Part shown: positions 18,263-28,065 of the stretch, in pieces
How the letters are laid out: every line of letters begins with the position of its first letter
Position numbering within the stretch: the first letter of the stretch is position 1
Notes under the pieces: generated by a model
The model's database searches: none
The model's input: only the letters and a program-made list of their open reading frames with translations
Told to the model about the DNA's origin: nothing
Program-made: the position numbers and the translations under genes
Assembly: GCA_002722095.1 (NCBI GenBank)
Contig: PBKG01000003.1
Span: 111,927 to 175,926, forward strand
Length of the DNA: 64,000 bases
Direction: 5' to 3'
Source: Rhodospirillaceae bacterium
GTDB lineage: Bacteria > Pseudomonadota > Alphaproteobacteria > UBA8366

Positions 18263-18802
18263 CTATCGTTTTAACCGACGGAGTGCCGCAAATGGATGAT
18301 TTTCCGGGACTTTGTCGCCTTTATCGTCTTTTTCACCAAAATTTAAACCGCTTGCGGGAATGTCCACCCCGGGTGCTCGAGGATAGGGATCCAATGCAAC
18401 AGCCAGCTGTTGAACGGTCAATTCACCGAGATCGATTTGATTGTTTTCCACGATTTCCGGCGGATCCTCGTCGGACAAATCGAGCTCGATATCGGTTTCC
18501 TCAACCCCATCATCTGCAAAAAAGCAGGATAAGGTTTCATCCAATTCGAAAGCGACCGGTTCGAGGCTTACCACGCATTGTTGCGATCCTATCGCGGAAA
18601 AACGCCCATCGATCTCGATCAGGCCGGTCTTTTCCGCGCGTTTAATTTGCAAAGATGCTTCCAGTCGTTCTAGCCCTGTCAATTCGAACCGAGCCGTCAG
18701 CGCGATTAACTCCTCTGGCGTCGCTTCTATGTTCATAGTGCGCATTTCGTCACCAATTTCATCGGCAACAACCCAGCGCGAAAATTCGGCCTCCTCGCTC
18801 AT
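18263..18802 (-). CDS. DUF177 (YceD-like) protein
   Basis: A 179-residue YceD/DUF177 protein, a family almost always next to rpmF and linked to 23S rRNA accumulation. The central CVVSLEPVAFELDETLSCFF and acidic stretch ETDIELDLSDEDPPEIVENNQIDLGELTVQQLAVALDPYPR (split here) are diagnostic. GGGA before ATG 18802 and its position 14 bases after the previous stop favour this start over a longer frame. Confidence 0.92.
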   Translation of the reverse strand: MSEEAEFSRWVVADEIGDEMRTMNIEATPEELIALTARFELTGLERLEASLQIKRAEKTGLIEIDGRFSAIGSQQCVVSLEPVAFELDETLSCFFADDGVEETDIELDLSDEDPPEIVENNQIDLGELTVQQLAVALDPYPRAPGVDIPASGLNFGEKDDKGDKVPENHPFAALRRLKR

Positions 18803-18815
18803 GGTCCCGAAATGC

Positions 18816-19364
18816 CTATGAAAATGTCGGAGCGCCGAAGGTGACTTCACCTAAAGCGAGCCGTTCGAGATCAACTTCATCGACCGCTGCAACTTCGCGC
18901 CGGAAATACGACACCATCGCAGCGACACCATCGGTAGGTGGGTCGTCGAGCGAACTATAAATATTGCGGCGTAACGCCTCGGACAGCGCCTCATCTTCCG
19001 TCTCTTCAAAGGCAGCGTCGTAGGCATCAAGCCGGCCGTAAAATCCCTCGGCGATGCGCTTCACCTTTTTCCCCACGGAAAGATCGCCAACACCCATTTC
19101 GCGTAAATTTCGGTCGAGGTCATCTACCAGCACCGTGGCCAGCATTTGTGACAGATCGTAACCCTCGGGCGATTTTTTCAGACGCCGCATAACGCAATAA
19201 CAATGGAGTACGATCATATCGAAGCGGCCGTTGGCGGTATCCGGCACCGCAAAGGCATCGAAAAACTCAGGCCGCCTCGCCTGTTCGACAATACGGTGAT
19301 ACAGCGCACGCGCCGGCGCATCCAACGGGTCCGGCGCAAACCAAGATTTTAGTTTCTGCAGCAT
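18816..19364 (-). CDS. Ubiquinol-cytochrome c chaperone (Cbp3/UQCC1 family)
   Basis: A 182-residue protein of the Ubiq_cyt_C_chap family, which in mitochondria and alphaproteobacteria assists cytochrome b / bc1 assembly. The core RFDMIVLHCYCVMRRLKK, QMLATVLVDDLDRNLREMGVGDLSVGKKVKRIAEGFYGRLDAYD (split here) matches the family. Probably co-transcribed with the DUF177 gene and divergent from bamE. Confidence 0.93.
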   Translation of the reverse strand: MLQKLKSWFAPDPLDAPARALYHRIVEQARRPEFFDAFAVPDTANGRFDMIVLHCYCVMRRLKKSPEGYDLSQMLATVLVDDLDRNLREMGVGDLSVGKKVKRIAEGFYGRLDAYDAAFEETEDEALSEALRRNIYSSLDDPPTDGVAAMVSYFRREVAAVDEVDLERLALGEVTFGAPTFS

Positions 19365-19401
19365 GGAACCGCCGAAAATCCTATACCCAATAAATCTGAA
19401 A

Positions 19402-19431
19402 TTGTATTCATAATCGCAAACAAACTAGAAT
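19402..19431 (+). promoter_or_regulatory. possible bamE promoter
   Basis: TTGTAT at 19402-19407, 18-base spacer and TAGAAT at 19426-19431 in the divergent gap between the bc1 chaperone and bamE. The -35 is weak. Confidence 0.3.
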
Positions 19432-19494
19432 GTCACTCGTACCGCCCCATATGTTGAAGGTCCGAATTGGCGACGCGTGGGAAAGCAATCTAGC

Positions 19495-19950
19495 ATGATG
19501 CAAAGCATCAAAAAACGCTCGATACTAGTGGGTTTGGCACTAATTGCCGCACTCGTGCTTGGGGCATGTTCGTCGAAAACCGCCCTTCGAGGAAATTTAC
19601 CGACCGAATCACAACTTGCAAAAATCAAGGTTGGCGAGACCAGCCGCCAAGAAGTGGCCAAGCTACTTGGCAACCCTTCCACGCGCGGCACCTTCGATTC
19701 CCAGGTTTGGTACTACATTAGCCGTCAAACGTCGCAATGGGCGTTCATGCCTGCGGATATCGTCGATCAACAGGTGGTAGCGATCTACTTCACCCCGCGC
19801 GGTAAGGTTCAGCATTTGGAGCGCTACCGGACCGAAGATGGCCGCAAAGTCGATCTCGTAGAGCGCGAAACCAAGACCAGTGGTCACGAACTTGGTTTCT
19901 GGGAACAAATGTTCGGCAATCTCGGCCTCGGCATTCCAACAGGCAATTAA
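19495..19950 (+). CDS. bamE: Outer membrane assembly lipoprotein BamE
   Basis: A 151-residue SmpA/OmlA lipoprotein of the BAM complex that inserts outer-membrane proteins. The lipobox LVLGAC ends the signal peptide with Cys near residue 24; the BamE fold is seen in IKVGETSRQEVAKLLGNPSTRGTFDSQVWYYISRQ and VAIYFTPRGKVQHLERY (split here). ATG 19495 (first of ATGATG) follows GGGAAAG; an upstream GTG is less likely. Convergent to hppA, with a shared hairpin between them. Confidence 0.95.
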   Translation: MMQSIKKRSILVGLALIAALVLGACSSKTALRGNLPTESQLAKIKVGETSRQEVAKLLGNPSTRGTFDSQVWYYISRQTSQWAFMPADIVDQQVVAIYFTPRGKVQHLERYRTEDGRKVDLVERETKTSGHELGFWEQMFGNLGLGIPTGN

Positions 19951-19971
19951 CTCACGCGTTCATCGGCAAGG

Positions 19972-20002
19972 AAAAACCCCCGCCGCGACAGCGACGGGGG
20001 TT
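19972..20002 (-). terminator. Rho-independent terminator of hppA
   Basis: A 12-bp stem with one mismatch (19975-19986 against 19991-20002) and a 4-base loop; on the minus strand five T follow. On the plus strand, after bamE, the T-rich part is weaker, but the hairpin could work both ways. Confidence 0.85.
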
Positions 20003-20027
20003 CAGTTTGTCCCAAAATTGGAACGAT

Positions 20028-22124
20028 TTAATGTGCCAACATCGCCAGCAATAGCAACGCGACGATGTTTGTAATCTTAATCATCGGATTGACGGCAGGG
20101 CCGGCCGTATCCTTGTAGGGATCGCCGACCGTATCGCCGGTCACTGCCGCATGATGGGCATCCGAGCCCTTGCCACCGTGATTACCATCTTCGATGAACT
20201 TCTTCGCATTGTCCCACGCGCCGCCGCCGGCGGTCATGGAAATCGCGACGAAGAGACCGGTAACGATGACGCCGAGCAGCATCGCCCCCAAAGCAGAGAA
20301 CGCCGCCGACTTCCCGGCAATCGCCTGAATTACCAAAAACAGCACGATTGGCGAGAGCACCGGTAGCATCGAAGGTATAATCATCTCCTTGATAGCGGCC
20401 TTGGTCAGCATATCGACGCAGGCGCCATATTCAGGCTTTGCCTTGCCCTGCATGATGCCCTTGATCTCCTTAAACTGACGCCGCACTTCAACGACGACAG
20501 CGCCCGCCGCCCGACCGACTGCGGTCATTCCCAAGGCGCCGAACAGATAAGGCAAAAGGCCGCCGACGAAAAGGCCGACGACCACATATGGATTGGAGAG
20601 GGTGAAATCGACATTTACGCCGGCGAAAAATTTGTACTTATCCGCATTAGCAGTGAAATGCGCCAAGTCTTGGGTATAGGCCGCAAATAGCACCAACGCA
20701 CCCAAACCGGCTGAACCGATCGCATACCCCTTGGTCACGGCCTTGGTCGTATTGCCGACCGCGTCCAATGCGTCGGTGGTCTTGCGTACATCTTCGTCGA
20801 GTTCCGCCATTTCAGCGATACCACCCGCATTGTCGGTCACCGGACCGTAAGCGTCCAACGCAACGACAATACCCGCCAGTGCGAGCATGGTGGTAACCGC
20901 GATAGCGATGCCGAAGAGGCCCGCCAACAGGAAGGTCGCGATAATTGCCGCGCAGATAATGATCGCCGGGATCGCCGTCGCTTCCATCGAAATCGCCAAA
21001 CCCTGGATCACGTTAGTGCCATGACCCGTGGTCGAGGCCTGCGCCACCGAACGCACCGGACGATATTCGGTGCCGGTGTAATATTCGGTAATCCAGACGA
21101 TGAGCCCCGTCGTCACCAATCCAATCAGACCGCAATAGAAGAGATCCATGCCGCTCGAAGTTTGGCCGGCAACGGTGAAGCTGGTGCCCAGTCCGATTAC
21201 CTTGTCGGTGACGAAATATAGGGCGATCGCCGACAGAACCGTACAAGCGATAAAGCCTTTGTAAAGGGCACCCATGATGCTTTCGCTAGATCCCAATTTG
21301 ACGAAGAAGTTGCCGATAATAGTGGTAATTATGCAGGTCGCCCCAATCACCAGCGGATAGACCATCATCTGGCCTTCGGCAGCACCGGAGAAGAAAATCT
21401 GTGCCAACACCATCGTCGCGACGACGCTAACCACATAAGTCTCGAATAGATCGGCGGCCATGCCGGCGCAATCGCCCACATTGTCTCCGACATTGTCCGC
21501 GATCACGGCAGGATTGCGGGGATCGTCTTCGGGAATGCCCGCTTCGACCTTACCGACCAGGTCAGCACCCACATCCGCACCCTTGGTGAAGATGCCACCG
21601 CCCAACCGGGCGAAAATCGAAATCAACGATGCGCCGAAGCCAAGGGCCACCAGCGGATCGACAATGCCCCGCTCGGTTGCCCCGGTCGAAAGCAGGAATT
21701 TGTAATAGACGGTCACCGCCAAGAGCGCCAAACCGGCAACCAACATGCCCGTCACCGAACCCGACTGATAGGAGACCTTCAGTCCTTCGGCGAGGCTTGT
21801 ACTTGCTGCCTGAGTGGTGCGCACATTGGCGCGCACGGAAATATGCATACCGATATAACCGGCCGCTCCAGAGAGTACAGCACCGATTACAAATCCCAAC
21901 GCCACTTGCCAATTGAAGAGATAGAGCAAGATCGCAGCGATCACGACCCCGACAAGACCAATGGTCGTATATTGACGGTTGAGATAAGCCGCCGCCCCTT
22001 CTTGAATGCCGGAAGCGATTTCCTGCATCCGCTCGCTGCCCGCATCCGCGCTCAGCACCTGGCGGCTGATGATAATTCCATACAGAACGGCAAGAACGCC
22101 GCACCCGATGACAATGTTCAGCAT
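20028..22124 (-). CDS. hppA: Membrane proton-pumping pyrophosphatase, K+-independent type
   Basis: A 698-residue, about 16-helix membrane protein that couples pyrophosphate hydrolysis to H+ export. The substrate site is visible as [43 protein letters not shown] and the C-terminal [22 protein letters not shown]. The segment [13 protein letters not shown] carries Lys where K+-dependent enzymes have Ala, so it is of the K+-independent subclass. AGGG precedes the ATG. Terminated by the hairpin at 19972-20002. Confidence 0.97.
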   Translation of the reverse strand: MLNIVIGCGVLAVLYGIIISRQVLSADAGSERMQEIASGIQEGAAAYLNRQYTTIGLVGVVIAAILLYLFNWQVALGFVIGAVLSGAAGYIGMHISVRANVRTTQAASTSLAEGLKVSYQSGSVTGMLVAGLALLAVTVYYKFLLSTGATERGIVDPLVALGFGASLISIFARLGGGIFTKGADVGADLVGKVEAGIPEDDPRNPAVIADNVGDNVGDCAGMAADLFETYVVSVVATMVLAQIFFSGAAEGQMMVYPLVIGATCIITTIIGNFFVKLGSSESIMGALYKGFIACTVLSAIALYFVTDKVIGLGTSFTVAGQTSSGMDLFYCGLIGLVTTGLIVWITEYYTGTEYRPVRSVAQASTTGHGTNVIQGLAISMEATAIPAIIICAAIIATFLLAGLFGIAIAVTTMLALAGIVVALDAYGPVTDNAGGIAEMAELDEDVRKTTDALDAVGNTTKAVTKGYAIGSAGLGALVLFAAYTQDLAHFTANADKYKFFAGVNVDFTLSNPYVVVGLFVGGLLPYLFGALGMTAVGRAAGAVVVEVRRQFKEIKGIMQGKAKPEYGACVDMLTKAAIKEMIIPSMLPVLSPIVLFLVIQAIAGKSAAFSALGAMLLGVIVTGLFVAISMTAGGGAWDNAKKFIEDGNHGGKGSDAHHAAVTGDTVGDPYKDTAGPAVNPMIKITNIVALLLLAMLAH

Positions 22125-22245
22125 CGTTCAGACCCTATTTCGTGATTTGAATTCCATATTCGTACTGCCGCCATTCGAGACACCCCGGCAGATAAAGCGG
22201 CGCGACCATGCCAGAAGCGCTTGGCGATGGCAACCGCATGCTACC

Positions 22246-23451
22246 TCACGCCGCAGCGCCCTCTCCCGCGCGTTTTTGGCGCAGCCAAAGCACCGCCCCT
22301 AATACCGCCAACGAGGGCAGAATCAACGATGCGCTGACCGCATTCCAACCGATCAAATGCTGCATGGTACCGGAGAAAAATGCCGTCAGCGCGACCGTCC
22401 CGAAAACGATCAAGTCATTGCAACCTTGTACTTTTTCCTTTTCTTCCGGCCGGTATGCTTCGGTCAGCAACGTAGTGCCGCCAATAAAGAGGAAATTCCA
22501 CCCGATACCAAGCACCGCCAGCGCGACCGCAAAGTGCCCGATCGTAATGCCCGACATGGCGGTTGCGGCCGCAACGATCATCAACACCGCGCCAACCGAC
22601 AAAATGTTATAAATGCCGAATCGCTTGATCAGGTTGCCGGTAAAAAAGCTCGGGACATACATGCCGAGAATATGGGCCTGAATAACCCATTTAGTGTCAT
22701 GAACCACAAAGCCGCACACCTTCATGGCGAGCGGGGTAGCGGTCATCGAAAGGTTCATCAAGCCATAGCCGATCATCGAAGCGATGACCGCAACGATAAA
22801 CACCGGTTGGCGCACGATCTCACCGAGCGGCCGGCCGCTATCGCCATCGCGCCGTACTGGCTTCGGAATTTCAATGCCGAGCAACAAGATCGCGGCAACG
22901 ATTGTGATGCAACAGATGGCAAGATAACCGCCGGCAAACAATACCGGCTCGAAAAGACCGTGAGTCCGGCTCGCGAGTTCGGGGCCGGCCACCGCCGCAA
23001 ATACACCGCCCGCCAACACATAGGAAATTGCCCGGCTCTTGAAAGCCTCGCTCGCGGTGTCGGCCGCAGCAAACCGGTAATACTGCCAGCAAGCATTATG
23101 GATTCCCAACACCGCACTCCCCAAAGCGAAGAGATAGAAATCCTGATTGAAGATGGCATAGGTAGCGATACCCGCGCCAATGCAGCCGACCAGCTGGCCC
23201 GCGACAAAGACCGGACGTCGGCCAAAGCGCCGCATCAATAACGACAGCGGCATCGTGCTTGAAACCGTCATGATCCACTGGAGTCCGAACGGCACGGTCG
23301 CCAAGGCCGGATCCGGCGCCAGCACGACACCCACCAAAGCGGAAATGGTGAGCACGATCGACGTCCCCGTCATCGCCATGCCGAGACAAATCGACAGGAT
23401 GAGTACGTTCTTCTTAGTCGGATCGTGGGCGGGTGTTTCCGCTGCGGACAT
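22246..23451 (-). CDS. Major facilitator superfamily transporter
   Basis: A 401-residue MFS permease with about 12 hydrophobic segments. The loop after helix 2 reads LLMRRFGRRPVFVAGQLVG, the family signature, and a second G-rich repeat follows in the C-terminal half (FTGNLIKRFGIYNILSVG). ATG 23451 gives a short hydrophilic N-terminus; the longer frame starts in non-coding sequence. The substrate is not evident and it stands alone between hppA and a small gene. Confidence 0.88.
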   Translation of the reverse strand: MSAAETPAHDPTKKNVLILSICLGMAMTGTSIVLTISALVGVVLAPDPALATVPFGLQWIMTVSSTMPLSLLMRRFGRRPVFVAGQLVGCIGAGIATYAIFNQDFYLFALGSAVLGIHNACWQYYRFAAADTASEAFKSRAISYVLAGGVFAAVAGPELASRTHGLFEPVLFAGGYLAICCITIVAAILLLGIEIPKPVRRDGDSGRPLGEIVRQPVFIVAVIASMIGYGLMNLSMTATPLAMKVCGFVVHDTKWVIQAHILGMYVPSFFTGNLIKRFGIYNILSVGAVLMIVAAATAMSGITIGHFAVALAVLGIGWNFLFIGGTTLLTEAYRPEEKEKVQGCNDLIVFGTVALTAFFSGTMQHLIGWNAVSASLILPSLAVLGAVLWLRQKRAGEGAAA

Positions 23452-23583
23452 GGCGCACTTGGCCTTTCGTGGGTTTCTGTGAAACCGAGCGCCGGGATAG
23501 CACGGTGCCGGGAGAACGGAAACCGAAATCGTTGCGGAAGGGGCCAATTATTAGTTATAGAACCGCCCGCAAGGAGATAGCTC

Positions 23584-23829
23584 ATGTCGTTCTATAAACC
23601 CGACCTCGGGACCAACCCCGAAGACCCTTTCGCCCGCGACGGGGAGGACAAACTCATTCGCCGTACCTATTGGCTCGACATGACCGACCAATCAGTGGTG
23701 CTCGCGTTAACTCAAGGCGTCGGCATAGCGCTTTCGAACGAAGAAAAGCGCGCCCACCTAGTCGATATCAGGCGCGATCACCTGATCGAGCAGGTCTGCT
23801 TACAGGAAGTAATTCCGCCGCAAGAGTAG
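23584..23829 (+). CDS. Small conserved-type hypothetical protein
   Basis: An 81-residue soluble acidic protein of unknown function, with no signal peptide or Cys pair. It has a good ribosome binding site (AAGGAG eight bases before ATG) and codon use like its neighbours. Its stop lies 4 bases from the convergent FliL-like gene. Confidence 0.65.
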   Translation: MSFYKPDLGTNPEDPFARDGEDKLIRRTYWLDMTDQSVVLALTQGVGIALSNEEKRAHLVDIRRDHLIEQVCLQEVIPPQE

Positions 23830-23832
23830 GGA

Positions 23833-24279
23833 CTATTTACCCTTACCCGATCCGCGTTCTGCCGCACGCTGGATCAGAACCGCTTTAATTTTGTTCTTGC
23901 CGATGGCACGCGCGCCGGCGCGCAACAATCGCGCCTTTACGATGCGAACATTTATGCCTTTGGTGCCAGGCCTCTGAAAACCGAAATAGTCGTAAAGCGC
24001 CCGATAGAAGGCGTCTTTCAAGCGTGGGAAAGAACGTACCGCGAGGCTCTTGGCGCTGGAATCCACCATCTCCAGCGTCACTTTGATCAGCACGTATTTT
24101 TCCACCTTTCCGCCGCGAATGACGGGAACCGTAAGACTATCCATTTCAATGAATTCAGGCTTGTCCACCGGCGCTTCCGGTGCCCCTTTTTTGTCTTCCG
24201 CAGCACGTACAGGAGACAAGACCGCCACCACCAAAAACGCGACCAGAATCCAGTTCGGGAACAAAAAATGTTTCAACAT
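23833..24279 (-). CDS. Exported or membrane-anchored protein, FliL-like
   Basis: A 148-residue protein with an N-terminal hydrophobic segment (FPNWILVAFLVVAVLSPVRAA), either a signal peptide or anchor. The segment KYVLIKVTLEMVDSSAKSLA followed by SFPRLKDAFYRALYDYF resembles the FliL periplasmic domain, and the end is basic (RLLRAGARAIGKNKIKAVLIQRA). Last gene of the rib-nusB-thiL operon; no flagellar genes are adjacent, so a flagellar role is uncertain. Confidence 0.65.
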   Translation of the reverse strand: MLKHFLFPNWILVAFLVVAVLSPVRAAEDKKGAPEAPVDKPEFIEMDSLTVPVIRGGKVEKYVLIKVTLEMVDSSAKSLAVRSFPRLKDAFYRALYDYFGFQRPGTKGINVRIVKARLLRAGARAIGKNKIKAVLIQRAAERGSGKGK

Positions 24280-24321
24280 CAATCCATTATCCGCGATCGA
24301 ATGGCAAATGTCGATTGCCGT

Positions 24322-25284
24322 TCAGCCGTGACGATAGCCGGTCTGTTCCAGATGTAGTGATTTTCCGTCAACGTCCAAGAGGCTAACGCAACTATCGCGG
24401 GTCATACGACCGATCGCCGTGACATTGATATCAACAGACTCGAGCGACACGTCCAAACCGAGAGGGCCCGTGAACACCAACTCGTAATCGTCCCCGCCGG
24501 TTACAACCGACCGCCAAAGATCCTCGTTTGACTCCAAAGCCGCACCGGCGGCAGCCGATAACGGAATTTTCGCGAATTCGATTTCCGCCCCGAGGCCAGA
24601 GGCCGCCGCGATATGGCCCAGATCGGCAAGCAACCCGTCGGAGACATCCGCAGCTGCGCTTGCCTTGCCGCGCAGAGCCTGGCCAACTTCTAGCCGAGGC
24701 TCGGGCAAACGGTAACGTGATATCAAAGCATTCATCGACACCGCATCGAGCCCTGCAAGGTCGCCTTTGGCAGCCAAGAGGCCCAATGCCCCATCGCCAA
24801 TGGTTCCGCTGACATAAATCGAATCGCCCGCTGCCGCTCCCTTGCGCCGAAGCGCTTGGCCTACGGGCACGCGACCAAACAGGGTCGCTGTCAAACAAAC
24901 CGGTCCGGGTCCCGACACACTATCGCCACCAAGCAGAGACAATCCGAACATCGTTTGCTGTTCACCGAGACCTCGACAAAAGCTCTCGATCCAAACGTCA
25001 TCGCAGGTGACCGGAAGCGCCCAATTCAAGGTGTATCCGGCCGGCGTGGCCCCCATCGCCGCCAGATCGGACAAGCTGACCCGGAGCAATTTCGCCGCAA
25101 TAAGTGACGGATCTTCATCACCCATAAAATGCACCCCGGCGATGATGGTATCGGTTGTAACGACAAGTTCTTGCCCCGGCGCCTCGGCAATCAGCGCTGC
25201 ATCGTCGGTAAGGTCAAACGCCCCTTCGCCCGCCAAAGGCGACAAAAAATCCCTTATGCGCCCGAATTCACCTTTGCCCGTCAT
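24322..25284 (-). CDS. thiL: Thiamine-monophosphate kinase
   Basis: A 320-residue ThiL, which phosphorylates thiamine monophosphate to the active diphosphate. Signatures: DDAALI near the N-terminus, VVTTDTIIAGVHF, SLSDLAAMGATPAGYTLNWALP, LLGGDSVSGPGPVCLTATLFG and the C-terminal VTGGDDYELVFTG. ATG 25284 overlaps the end of nusB by 17 bases, a usual nusB-thiL coupling. Confidence 0.96.
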   Translation of the reverse strand: MTGKGEFGRIRDFLSPLAGEGAFDLTDDAALIAEAPGQELVVTTDTIIAGVHFMGDEDPSLIAAKLLRVSLSDLAAMGATPAGYTLNWALPVTCDDVWIESFCRGLGEQQTMFGLSLLGGDSVSGPGPVCLTATLFGRVPVGQALRRKGAAAGDSIYVSGTIGDGALGLLAAKGDLAGLDAVSMNALISRYRLPEPRLEVGQALRGKASAAADVSDGLLADLGHIAAASGLGAEIEFAKIPLSAAAGAALESNEDLWRSVVTGGDDYELVFTGPLGLDVSLESVDINVTAIGRMTRDSCVSLLDVDGKSLHLEQTGYRHG

Positions 25285-25798
25285 TGCCGGCGTTCTCCGC
25301 CATATCTTCAGGTCTGAGGTCACGAGCGATACGGTCCAATAGACCGTTTACCAATGCCGGCTCGCGATCGGCAAAAAACCGTTCCGCCAGTCCTACGAAC
25401 TCACTAATCGTAACCGGCGGATCGATATCACGCCGCTGACCTATCTCATAGGCGCCAGCGCGAAGGATTGTGCGCAATACGGTTTCCAGCTTTTCCGGCG
25501 TCCGGCCATCGGCCATCGCACGTTTGATTACGTCGTCGATAGTCTCCGCATTGGTGCTAACTCCGCGCACCAACTCGGCACAAAAATTCATGTCGGTTTC
25601 GCCCGGAGGCGTCGCAAGCGCATCCTCGGGCTCGCCCTCGATAGACGCTCCCGATTTACCGATTCCATCGCGCCGACGGGCGACATCGTTCAAGACCTGA
25701 TCCGCCGGTTTGCCGCTCAGTTCCATCTCGTAAAGAGATTGTACCGCCACCAAGCGAGCCGCACGTCGGCCTGCCACCAAACTGCCCCCGACGTTCAT
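25268..25798 (-). CDS. nusB: Transcription antitermination protein NusB
   Basis: A 176-residue NusB, all-helical partner of NusE/S10 in rRNA antitermination. RRAARLVAVQSLYEMEL opens the fold and LRTILRAGAYEIGQRRDIDPPVTISEFVGLAERFF (split here) closes it. Residues about 45-65 form an insertion rich in Gly/Glu. ATG 25798 overlaps the ribH stop as ATGA; the long upstream extension is a shadow of ribH. Confidence 0.95.
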   Translation of the reverse strand: MNVGGSLVAGRRAARLVAVQSLYEMELSGKPADQVLNDVARRRDGIGKSGASIEGEPEDALATPPGETDMNFCAELVRGVSTNAETIDDVIKRAMADGRTPEKLETVLRTILRAGAYEIGQRRDIDPPVTISEFVGLAERFFADREPALVNGLLDRIARDLRPEDMAENAGNDGQR

Positions 25799-26262
25799 CG
25801 CGGATATAGGTGGAAGTGATGCTTGTGCGCGAGCATTCGCATGCAGGCCAAAGCCGCATCCGCTCCTTTGTTGCCTTGATCGACCGCCGCACGCGCCATC
25901 GCCTGATCCCGGCTCTCGCAAGTCAGGACGCCAAAGCCGAGTGCCAGCGCATAGCGAAGTGATAAATCCATCAATCCGCGGGACACCTCCTCGCAAATAT
26001 GATCGTAGTGTGAGGTCTCGCCCCGGATTACGCATCCGAGTGATATGAACCCGTCGAACCGGCGATGCCCCGCGAAATGTTCCAGGCTGCGCGCGGCATA
26101 AAGGATCGTCGCCGGGATCTCAAATGCACCCGGCACGGTAAAGGTTTCGTAGGTCGCACCTTCCTCTTCCAAAACCTGAACCGCGCCCTTCAGTAATTCG
26201 TCTTGTATGTCGTCGTAGTAGCGCCCCTCGACAATCATGATATGTGGTTTTGGTTCGATCAC
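25795..26262 (-). CDS. ribH: 6,7-dimethyl-8-ribityllumazine synthase
   Basis: A 155-residue lumazine synthase. It shows VEGRYYDDI, VPGAFEIPATI, FDGFISLGCVIRGETSHYDHICEEVSRGLM (split here; the active-site His is in the SHYDHIC part) and GNKGADAALACMRM. Starts with GTG at 26262, just after the ribBX stop at 26267. Confidence 0.96.
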   Translation of the reverse strand: MIEPKPHIMIVEGRYYDDIQDELLKGAVQVLEEEGATYETFTVPGAFEIPATILYAARSLEHFAGHRRFDGFISLGCVIRGETSHYDHICEEVSRGLMDLSLRYALALGFGVLTCESRDQAMARAAVDQGNKGADAALACMRMLAHKHHFHLYPR

Positions 26263-26266
26263 CGGC

Positions 26267-27457
26267 TTACTCCGCTCCGCCAGGTGCTTTATCGATCGGC
26301 TTATGATCGATAATTTTGAGCCCGTAACCGTCGAGGCCGACCACCGCGCGCTGTGTATTGGACAGCAGAATCATGTCGCTAACACCGAGATCGAGCAAAA
26401 TTTGCGCCCCGACACCATAATCGCGAAGCGGCGGGCGCGTCGCTCCTTTTCCGCCGGCTCCGTTGGCCGGATTAGTAAGTTGATCTGAAAGCTGCGTCGC
26501 TTGGGTCTCGCGTAGAATGACAATCACGCCATTCTCCGCCTCGCCAATTATTTCCATTGCCCGCTGCAAATCACCGGACCGGCTGCTGCCCAAATTGCCG
26601 ATCACATCGTCGAGAAAGTTCATCGCATGCATACGCACTAAAGTTGGCTTACCTGGCTCGATTTTGCCCTTAACCAACGCGATGTGCTCCGCGTAGGCGA
26701 CGCGGTTTACGTAAATATTGAGCTTGAAATCGCCACCATGCTGACTGGTGAAATCCGTTTCGGCGGTTTTTTCGACAATTCGGTCATGCTTGCGCCGATA
26801 GGCGATTAAGTCCGCGATTGCACCGATCTTGAGATTGTGGAACTGGGCGTAGGAGATGAGATCGCCGAGCCGAGCCATGGTCCCGTCCTCGTTCATGATC
26901 TCGCAAATCACCCCGGAGGGGTTAAGGCCGGCGAGGCGCGCGATATCCACTGCTGCCTCGGTATGGCCCGCTCGGACCAATACGCCGCCTTCGCGCGCCA
27001 TCAGCGGAAATACATGCCCGGGCGTGCCAATATCTGGAGCACTTTTTGACGGATCGATCGCGACTGCGACCGTGCGTGCCCGGTCCGGGGCGGAAATTCC
27101 TGTCGTAACCCCTTCTCGGGCTTCGATCGACACTGTAAAGGCGGTTTGGTGGCGACTTTGGTTTTTCTGGCTCATGAGATCGAGCCCGAGTTCCTCGCAA
27201 CGTTCCTGCGCCAGGGCGAGGCAAATCAACCCGCGCCCATGAGTCGCCATGAAATTGATCGCGTCCGGCGTCGCCATCTGAGCGGGGATTACCAGATCGC
27301 CCTCATTCTCGCGTTCTTCATCGTCGACGAGAATAAACATACGTCCGTTGCGCGCGTCCTCGATGATCTCCTCGATTGGTGAGAGGAAATCGAGATCGCC
27401 CGCAACGCGCTTGGCAACATCGCTGGTTTTTACCGCATTATGCGTTTTTGCGTTCAA
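26267..27457 (-). CDS. ribBX: 3,4-dihydroxy-2-butanone-4-phosphate synthase with inactive GTP cyclohydrolase II-like domain (RibBX)
   Basis: A protein of about 396 residues. The N-terminal half is an active-looking Rib[46 protein letters not shown] and [16 protein letters not shown]. The C-terminal half has the GTP cyclohydrolase II fold but lacks its zinc cysteines: where GCHII has three Cys (the C-x10-C-x-C pattern), this reads [19 protein letters not shown]. This RibBX form is known in Proteobacteria, and a separate GTP cyclohydrolase is then needed elsewhere. TTG at 27457 is preferred as start because AAAGGG stands six bases upstream; start confidence is moderate. Confidence 0.92.
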   Translation of the reverse strand: MNAKTHNAVKTSDVAKRVAGDLDFLSPIEEIIEDARNGRMFILVDDEERENEGDLVIPAQMATPDAINFMATHGRGLICLALAQERCEELGLDLMSQKNQSRHQTAFTVSIEAREGVTTGISAPDRARTVAVAIDPSKSAPDIGTPGHVFPLMAREGGVLVRAGHTEAAVDIARLAGLNPSGVICEIMNEDGTMARLGDLISYAQFHNLKIGAIADLIAYRRKHDRIVEKTAETDFTSQHGGDFKLNIYVNRVAYAEHIALVKGKIEPGKPTLVRMHAMNFLDDVIGNLGSSRSGDLQRAMEIIGEAENGVIVILRETQATQLSDQLTNPANGAGGKGATRPPLRDYGVGAQILLDLGVSDMILLSNTQRAVVGLDGYGLKIIDHKPIDKAPGGAE

Positions 27458-27468
27458 AGCCCACCCTT

Positions 27469-28056
27469 TCAACTTTCCGGCAAAAGCCGTGCAACATATC
27501 GAGCCAGCATGTCGATCTCAAGGTTTACCCTGTCACCTACCTGTGTTTTGCCGAAACCTGTATTCGCAAGCGTATGGGGAATAATGTTAACGCCGAACTC
27601 ATCGCCCTCGACTTCGTTCACCGTCAACGACACGCCATCAACCGAAACACAGCCCTTTGGCGCGATGAATTTCGCCAACTCCGGCGGTGGAGAAATGCGA
27701 AATCGAGTACTGTCGCCGTCTGGTGCCCGGGCAGTGATTTCGGCAATCCCGTCCACATGGCCGAAAACGAGGTGTCCCCCCAGTTCGTCGCCTAGCTTGA
27801 GGGATCGCTCGAGGTTGAGCGGGCGTCCCTCGTCCCAATCACCGACTGTGGTTTTCGAAAGTGTCTCCGCTGACGCTTCAACCGCAAACCACCCGCTCTC
27901 TTTCTCAGTGACGGTCAAACAAACGCCGGAACAAGCAATCGACGCGCCGAGCGCAACGTCGCCCATATCGAACGAGGTCGCGATTTCGATACGCCAATCA
28001 CCTGCACGGTCGATAGCACGCACCTTCCCTACATCTTGGATAAGTCCCGTAAACAT
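27469..28056 (-). CDS. ribE: Riboflavin synthase alpha chain
   Basis: A 195-residue riboflavin synthase, made of two similar lumazine-binding barrels. MFTGLIQDVGKV starts the first, and the second carries GHVDGIAEI and VSVDGVSLTVNEVEGDEFGVNIIPHTL (split here). Also visible are ACSGVCLTV and the C-terminal NLEIDMLARYV. Normal length; between ribD and ribBX in the operon. Confidence 0.97.
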   Translation of the reverse strand: MFTGLIQDVGKVRAIDRAGDWRIEIATSFDMGDVALGASIACSGVCLTVTEKESGWFAVEASAETLSKTTVGDWDEGRPLNLERSLKLGDELGGHLVFGHVDGIAEITARAPDGDSTRFRISPPPELAKFIAPKGCVSVDGVSLTVNEVEGDEFGVNIIPHTLANTGFGKTQVGDRVNLEIDMLARYVARLLPES

Positions 28057-28065
28057 AAGCCTAAC

